Positions 57,895 to 64,000 of a stretch of 64,000 nt of DNA are shown here, piece by piece. The position numbers and the translations under genes were made by a program. The number at the start of each line of letters is the position of its first letter. Position 1 is the first letter of the stretch. This DNA comes from Apostichopus japonicus (lineage: Eukaryota; Echinodermata; Holothuroidea; Aspidochirotida; Stichopodidae): NCBI RefSeq assembly GCF_037975245.1, contig NC_092574.1:14715213-14779212 (forward strand), written 5' to 3'. The notes beneath the pieces are model-generated. The model was not told the DNA's origin. It ran no database searches and saw nothing but the letters and a program-made list of their open reading frames with translations.

Positions 57895-58454
57895 TGCCCA
57901 ATTAGTTTTACTATATAGAACTCTAACTTCTCCCTGACAATAAGCGCTGTATCTGTCCTCCTACTTCAAATAAAGGACACATTGTATAATTCATTTACAT
58001 ACGTTATATGATGTCATATTCATAAACAATATTCAAATATACATACACTATATATATATACATATATACTACAATGCAGGACATGGGTAAACCATAACTG
58101 CTTTAGAAAATATAAATCCCACCCAACCACATATGATAGATATTTATGCCAAAAAACAAATATGCAAAACACAATATACATATTGACAACATTCGTAAAT
58201 CCTTTAAGGGATCTACGTACGTATCACCCATCACGAGATGTAAACCAACTAAAACATTGATGAATAATATATAATTCTGTAGTTTTCTAAGACCATATTA
58301 CAATTCATTCTAAATCTACCCCACAGATCGCCATGCACACGAAAATAGAGGGCGTGTTGTAAATTAGAGGTCGTAATGTGTTTAGTCACGAGCCTCTTGC
58401 CGTAGTCCTTCCGTTAGCGCCCAATGATCTATAGAACTTCATATATCTCAATCC

Positions 58455-61400
58455 CTATAGGTTAAGATACAGGTCACTTAATGCTACACGCATTTGCATA
58501 TTTCGTTCGTAACATACTAAGTCGTCTTTTCCATCACCGTTTACATCAGCGACGCCTCTGAGTAGAACATGGGAACTACTGCACCAGTCAGAGCTAATCA
58601 AAACAATCGGACTGTTGCCAAAGTTACCATCCTTATTTGCATAAGCAATCTTCAAACTATCGCGCGAGTTCCTATTTAATGTGTAACAAAGAAGGTCACT
58701 TTTCCCATCACCGTTGAAGTCACCCACGTGTAAAGAACGTTGTGAACTTCCCCGGCAGAAATTATGAAGACCCCGCCAAGTGTCACTCGATACGAATATT
58801 CCTTGACTATTCGCTACCTTGATACTGGCTCCTCCAGTTTGCCAGTCTTGACACAGTAGGTCATCTCGTCGGTCACCGTTAAAATCACCCACGAAAAGTT
58901 TGGTCGAACCGGTGCGACACCATGCCACCACCCAACGCCACGAATTTAAGATATGATGGGTCGGCATGTGCGTTATGGCCATTCGACCCGACCGGTGGTT
59001 TTGACACATAATGTCAGTTTCACCGTCACCATTAAAATCGCCTGTGAGTACTTTCGAATACCTGTGATCTCTCAAACAGCGGGTTACGATGCCGTTGTTT
59101 CCTATCCAACCAGCGTAAGAATTGAGATGTCCAGATGAAGTGGCGTAAACCATCCTCATCTTGTTGTGTCTATCATGTGGTTTAAGACAGAGAACATCTG
59201 ATCGTCGGTCACGGTTGAAATACCCAACGTACAAATTGTCAACATGGCAACCACCGTCTGTATCAAACCATTGACTGTCTTGATCGCGGAATGAGCCAGA
59301 AGAATCGTCAAATGTCGTCAGTCGAGAAGCTCCATCGCTCCTCAGACAAAGGATGTCAGCCCTCCTGTCACCGTTAAAGTCACCAAGAAGGGGCTTGCAT
59401 GTGGAACACGAACACCATCTGTACGAGGTTTGAATGATGGGTGCACTGAACGCATACATTCGTTTTCTCGTCAAGTACAAGTCTTGCTCCCGAAGCCGTT
59501 CCGTCAGGAGGCTTGTAAATCGATCGTAGCAACTAGAATTATTTTTGTTCATGCAGGCCCAAATGCCCGCAGTGTGTCCATACGTTTGGAGATTGAGCAT
59601 GTCTTTTACAAAACGCACTGTGTCCTTTAAGTAATTCGAGCTGACTGTCCTCCGTCTATCGCTGTATACAGCATATATGGATCGGGTCGTGGCAATACTA
59701 CCCCCGACGATGGCAGAATGAATATTGTACAGGATATTTGGGAGACCATCACTCCCGAAGTCAAGAAGAACATCGGCAAAAGCGTCTTTTTGGATTTGTG
59801 ACACGGAAGGTTGCTTGAAATAAGCAACTCGGTCTACCAAATATTCCAGGCGTTGAATGGATTGGACAAAAACGGACCAGGTCGGTAGCCCCCGTAATAC
59901 GCTCACCTCTGATCCTACGTCATATTGGAAATTTGAACCGGCCTCATCAATTACACGAAAAGCTTGACGCAGGGCTGTCGATCGTCCGTCGGTGGTTTCG
60001 GGGACGGAGTTAAGGCAATGGAAAATGTTGGACACGACAGGATCTGTCAATTGCACAAAGGAAGTAGTGTCACTTCTTGTGCCACAGAGATGACTTAGCA
60101 AGAACAGAACCGCAATAACAAGAAATTGAAGAGCCATCTTTGAGCTATATTTCTGTAATAGGAGAAAGAAAGAACCAACGGATATATTTAAAGACAGAGA
60201 CAGGTATACTTTGCAAAGGGACAACAGTATATTTATCAACACGGAGGGTAAGTAGAACGATAAAGGAAAAAGATACAAACACACATATGTATGTTTGTTA
60301 TAAAACTTTTTTATAAACGTTATAGAGCATATATTATCTACTGACGTTTGGCTTGTTACCACGAACTTGATATTGCGTTTTTCATACGCATCTCACGCTA
60401 CATTTGTGCGAAAGGGAGAAAGGATCCCAGATAAGTGAAGGATTTTTTTTTTACATCAGAGAAGATTACATCCGATGAGCGCAGATATTCAATGGGATGT
60501 GAACGATGTAAACACAAACCAGCGGGAACGGAAGAAGCGGGAGTGGATAAGTTGAGGGTTGGGTGAGAATAAGGTGTAGGATTGAAATGGGATGGGAATG
60601 GAGTAAGAGTGAGAAAGGTGATTTGAATGGGAACAGACATGAGGGGGTGTGAACGGTGACAGGGATGGGAATGGTGATGAATGTGGGAATGGCAACAGTG
60701 AGCGACATGAAGTAGGTGGATATTGGGAAGGAGTATGCTGCCGCTGTTGATTGTGACTGTGAAGTGGTGATAGTAATGGGAATGGGATTGGGTCTGATGG
60801 TTTCCCTTGATTACATGATAATCGCTCTGAGACTGAAAATCTGTACTGATGTTTGCAGGAACCAAAATAAAACAATCAGAATCAAGGAATTGTTGAACAT
60901 ATTTATAACTAATAGCACACGAAAAAATTGCGTGTACGATAATGAATAGCGACCAATTTGCCAGAATACCAGCCTGGGTTAGTTGATAAATTCTTTGTTT
61001 TGCTTTGGACTCGTATTGAAAACATATCATAGATTGCCATCAGTACAGTGCAAAAAGTAGAAGAAACACACATAATTTTTTTAGCTGAAATCTCTATAAC
61101 TCTTTTTTAATTATTCGAGAATAAAAGGTATTCGACTAACTAAATCGTGACATTTATACAGATATGGTTTGACATAAGAAATGTCCGAAGTAGTTCTGGG
61201 AGGACAGGAGGCGGGAGCGAGGACTAGAGAAAAGACACATTTAATTAGGGTGATCATATTATGTCCACCGATGCTTTGAATTTAGAGAGGGGTACATTGA
61301 AGGTTTCCTTTTTAAATCTTTACTACATGGGGTTTGTTGCTGGTATCACCGGCGGAAAGCATTCCCGAAATTAAAGAAACAATATAATCTTTCAAACTTG

Positions 61401-61696
61401 CTTTGCTAAAAAAAACCCCCAAAAACCCCCAAAATCACCACAATACACAAACTTACGTTAACACAAAGTTGCCAGCGTTGAGATGCAATGTATTGAAATC
61501 AAGTAGTAAACAAAAAGTAGTCAATCCAGCGATATACATTGACTTAGTTGAAACAATACAATTTGTTGGGTTTCCTTTTCTTAAGGAAAACATAACATAA
61601 AACATACATAAATCTACAAAACATCTTATTCAAGTTGACATAAGACTCAAGTTTCAATTTCTTTAGGAGAATCAAATAAATGTAAAAACTTACCAT
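58455..61696 (-). CDS. Secreted FG-GAP/VCBS-repeat protein
   Basis: The main exon, 58455-60152, holds all but the first codon; the product is 566 residues. The minus strand shows TATTACAG at the acceptor, then six codons to an internal ATG at 60135-60137. The first exon ends exactly with ATG at 61694-61696 before GTAAGT, giving MKYSSKMALQFLVIAVLFLL, a signal peptide. Residues about 30-240 are a helical domain I do not recognise. Residues 259-548 carry six DxNxDxxxD-type calcium loops (DFNGDRRADILC, YFNRDRRSDVLC, DFNGDGETDIMC, DFNGDRRDDLLC, DFNGDGKSDLLC, DVNGDGKDDLVC), about 51-61 residues apart. Each ends in Cys, and most blades have a second Cys, so blade-internal disulfides are likely. Such repeats form beta-propellers in integrins and in secreted bacterial and animal proteins. 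The role is unknown, possibly carbohydrate or protein binding outside the cell. Confidence 0.9.
60153..61693. other. Intron of the FG-GAP gene
   Basis: The proposed 5' intron. At 60530-60790 it has a purine-rich GGGAATGG-type degenerate repeat, whose reverse frames give a His/Ser/Pro-rich false ORF. Confidence 0.45.
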
Positions 61697-61767
61697 AACA
61701 TCAAGAGGTCTACGGGAAAAGATGAGTGTTTTGAAATGAAGTTTGTAAACAAAAAGTTGTAACTCAT
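61694..61767 (-). other. Upstream ORF overlapping the FG-GAP start codon
   Basis: An ATG at 61765-61767 opens 24 codons. After splicing the ORF stops at TGA, formed across the exon junction. That TGA overlaps the main ATG as ATGA. Such an arrangement could couple termination to re-initiation; the effect is inferred. Confidence 0.5.
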
Positions 61768-61790
61768 TCAGAAAACGCTGACGAACTGAA
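61694..61790 (-). other. First exon of the FG-GAP gene with terminal ATG
   Basis: The donor GTAAGT has its GT at 61692-61693, and the exon's last three bases are ATG. Splicing to the acceptor before 60152 puts this ATG in frame with the FG-GAP protein (ATG-AAA-TAT-AGC-TCA-AAG-ATG). The 5' end is placed about 30 bp from the TATA box. If this exon is not used, the ATG at 60135-60137 gives the same protein six residues shorter. Confidence 0.6.
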
Positions 61791-61814
61791 TGAAAATCAA
61801 AACAACTCACGGAA

Positions 61815-61823
61815 CTATTTATA
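61815..61823 (-). promoter_or_regulatory. TATA box of the FG-GAP gene
   Basis: The minus strand reads TATAAATAG. It lies about 30 bp upstream of the inferred start of the exon ending at 61694, the expected spacing for RNA polymerase II initiation near 61790. Confidence 0.55.
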
Positions 61824-62145
61824 CTCCCCACAAGTTGTTTTTGCACGGCCCGCAGTACACCACGTAGTTAAAAAACCATAGAGGATGTTTGTTGTCATTC
61901 CGAACAATCAACCACAGATGTTGGCAAGATGCCATTGTATACCTGACCTTCAACTTATGTGAGTATAAGGTAGCTAGCTTGTGTTTATTTGTAAAATGCT
62001 GATGGAACCAAACATTGCTGATGAGTGATGAAATAACATGTGTGTCACTAAATCGACTTTTTTGTCGGATTTTACAGTCAAATACCTTTGTATAGCTATG
62101 ACAGGATAGCAAAGAAAAGCACATCACGCCAAAACATGCCTGTGT

Positions 62146-62200
62146 GTATTACCAGGGAGTTGTTATGGAACGGAGTTGTTATGGAACTCCCTGGTATTAC
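62146..62200. repeat. Short inverted and tandem repeat
   Basis: GTATTACCAGGGAGTTGTT and AACTCCCTGGTATTAC are inverted, with a duplicated GGAGTTGTTATGGAAC between them. Probably a small foldback element. Confidence 0.55.
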
Positions 62201-63088
62201 AAGGGTAGTACTGTAGCCTAACAGTACCAACACCCTAATTACCTAACTGCATGCATGATGTTAACAAAAATTCATGCGAAATTTTGTTTTGAAATCATTG
62301 ATAAACGAAAGAACCAGACGTTTTTATGCTCGAAGTACGAAGGGGGGGGGGGGGGGGGAGAGAATGATCAGTCGATTCTCGCAGTTCTATCTTTGTGAAT
62401 AGGCCACACAGTATAGACCACGTACTATATGGTACGTATACTTACATCATACGAACTCTAGTTACTACACGCCAGTATATATCTGTGGTATTATGGTCCC
62501 CGGATGACCTCTGGAAACCCAAACAATTCCATTTGTGATTGGGAAACATCGTCTTGAAAAACAAAAACCAAAAAATGCCAAGGTGCTCGTGGAGAGCTTT
62601 ACCGATTGTTCTGCCAATCCAGGTCAGACCAGGAGGTTTTGATTGATGCTTTACTATAGAAAGCCGAGTGTGGCTTATGTACCGGGGTTATCAGTACGGG
62701 GTGTGGATTTGTTTTTGTCCTTGTCTTCCATGCATTCTCTGTGTCTGTTGTTACCAATTCTTGTTAATGGCACGTTTTCCAGATGGTTTTACTATTTTCA
62801 GGTTGACTGTTCAGGGATGATCTGAATGCAGAGCGACTGACACGAATTCACCATGATTCTAGTTCGTGATAACATCAGTGACTTAAATTAAACGAACGTC
62901 TGATTAGCCTAGTCATGCATGTTGATGTAGCCAGTGGTCTACCAAGAAATTATGGGGTCTCTAGGGGTGTGGGTGGGAGAAATGAAGAAGAGTCGGGGGT
63001 CGGGGGGGTTCCTTTTGTCCCAAAAGAGGTACGAAATTTCAAATAATGGGACAGGCAAGTGTAAAAGGAAGGCAGAAGTGCCCCTACT

Positions 63089-63190
63089 CAGTGGCGTAGC
63101 TACGGGGGGGCCTGGGGGGGCCGAGGCCCCCCCATGAAATCGGCTGGCCCCCCACTGGCCCCCCCACTGGCCCCCCCACTGGGAATGGGG
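63089..63190 (+). mobile_element. Partial hAT-like element end
   Basis: CAGTGGCGTAGC at 63089, followed by very G-rich then C-rich sequence with CTGGCCCCCCCA repeated three times, resembles the start of hAT elements. No matching right end is seen within the window, so it is truncated or an end-only fragment. Confidence 0.4.
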
Positions 63191-63497
63191 TAATAAAAAA
63201 AACACTCATCAGTGCGATTCGCTAATAATTTTTGTTCAATAATTTGGGAAATAGAGTTACACAATTTTCTCGTCTGCATCTGGCAGAATAAGAATAATAC
63301 AATATCTGTAGTAATCATGAGAATGGTCACACAGCATGGCATGGCAATGGTCGATGCGACGATTGCGACCATACACCACGAACCTTGTTGTGCTGCGTGA
63401 TAGCGATATCTGCTGAAAATATGTTCAGTGCTTCCACCTAGCGCAACAATCTATCAAAAGATTGGCTCCGTTTGTTCTGAGCCGAGGTATCAGGTAT

Positions 63498-63610
63498 TCA
63501 TGGGCGGCGATCATGGGGGGGGGGGGACGGGGGGGACATGTCCCCCCAATATTTTAGGTGGGGGATATAGTATCTTATATCCCCCCCCCCAATATTTGGT
63601 GGCATAGTTT
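63498..63610. repeat. G/C-run element with self-complementary ends
   Basis: Long G runs, GGGGGGACATGTCCCCCC, and then ATATCCCCCCCCCC form an inverted arrangement. It looks like a transposon-derived fragment. Runs of G over 10 may contain sequencing errors. Confidence 0.35.
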
Positions 63611-64000
63611 TTTTTTAAGCATATGTTTTGTATTTTTTTATGATATCGCTAGTAATTTCAAAATAGAAAATGCTTAGATGCAACTTACAAGGCCTGGGAA
63701 GTGCCATTTTCAGCGATCTGGGAGGCATTTTCGGCCAAAATTTTCTTTTGCGCTTCGCGCCAACTTATGGTGGCGCTACGCTTAGAAAGTCTGGGTACAA
63801 GCTTTGCCCCTCCCTTGGCAAATTCCTCGCAAAGCGCCTGTCTAACCGTGTGACAATTTGTTACTATATATGACCGAAAGTAGTTTTTACTTTTTTTTTC
63901 TCGAAATGAATAGCTAGACGGACCGCATCCGTAATGAAATTTGGTTTGCATCTTGTGTATGAGTGTAAGTACGTACAATCATACATAGGATCCACATCGA

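Larger units (their letters stand above)
61830..64000. other. Right-end intergenic region
   Basis: It contains the inverted repeat at 62146, a long G run at 62342-62360, the truncated hAT end at 63089 and the G/C-run element at 63498. I see no gene. Confidence 0.45.

Noticed and set aside
60138-60362. N-terminal extension of the FG-GAP ORF upstream of the first-exon splice point
   Set aside because: The open stretch crosses a good pyrimidine tract and CAG acceptor at 60153, has two competing hydrophobic stretches and starts in AT-rich DNA; treated as intron.
60398-61030. 210-codon minus-strand ORF rich in His, Ser and Pro
   Set aside because: Comes from a purine-rich degenerate repeat in the proposed FG-GAP gene intron; no conserved features.
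63100-63372. 90-codon ORF ending in Gly/Ala/Pro-rich sequence
   Set aside because: Produced by G/C runs of the hAT-like end at 63089.

Overview
This is eukaryotic DNA: AT-rich, intron-heavy, with canonical GT-AG splice sites and dispersed repeats. It most likely comes from a marine deuterostome invertebrate, probably an echinoderm. That placement is an inference from how close the PDS5 and RNF121 proteins are to their vertebrate counterparts and from the repeat content; nothing here fixes a species. I found no bacterial, viral or organelle genes.

Layout. (1) 431-26250, minus strand: the cohesin regulator PDS5. Twenty-six coding exons are joined in one consistent frame, with a possible short last exon at the left edge, a noncoding first exon near 26104 and an E2F-type site at 26259. 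It has the usual helical-repeat body plus a very large Ser/Pro/Lys-rich tail. (2) 29038-37889, plus strand: a 13-exon gene for an unrecognised 704-residue secreted or surface protein with a signal peptide, a furin-type site and a hydrophobic C-terminus. (3) 45009-54440, minus strand: RNF121, a multi-pass membrane RING-finger ubiquitin ligase, eight coding exons, 339 residues. (4) 58455-61800, minus strand: a secreted protein with six calcium-binding FG-GAP repeats. Its coding region is almost intronless, with an initiator ATG at the very end of a small first exon, a TATA box and an overlapping upstream ORF. The remainder is intron and intergenic DNA.

Repeats. There are two higher-order minisatellites in introns (5588-6412 and 49591-50585), two copies of one tRNA-derived SINE-like family plus a separate tRNA-like element, a 370-bp hAT-type element with perfect 8-bp target duplications (39480-39849), a decayed LINE inside RNF121 intron 1, and several local duplications.

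Most interesting signals. Two long palindromes (24126-24306 and 2381-2494), unrelated in sequence, each fold into hammerhead-ribozyme-like structures; the first has an intact CTGATGA/GAA core and all three stems. A third, decayed motif lies at 41650-41687. This fits remnants of Penelope-like elements or retrozymes. Separately, the 59-bp minisatellite in RNF121 copies the real 3' splice site of exon 4 about 17 times. A 108-bp duplication in PDS5 copies the end of exon 4 together with its donor site.

The four genes are independent and show no operon-like relationship. PDS5 and the surface-protein gene diverge from about 26-29 kb, the surface-protein gene and RNF121 converge, and RNF121 and the FG-GAP gene lie in tandem on the minus strand.
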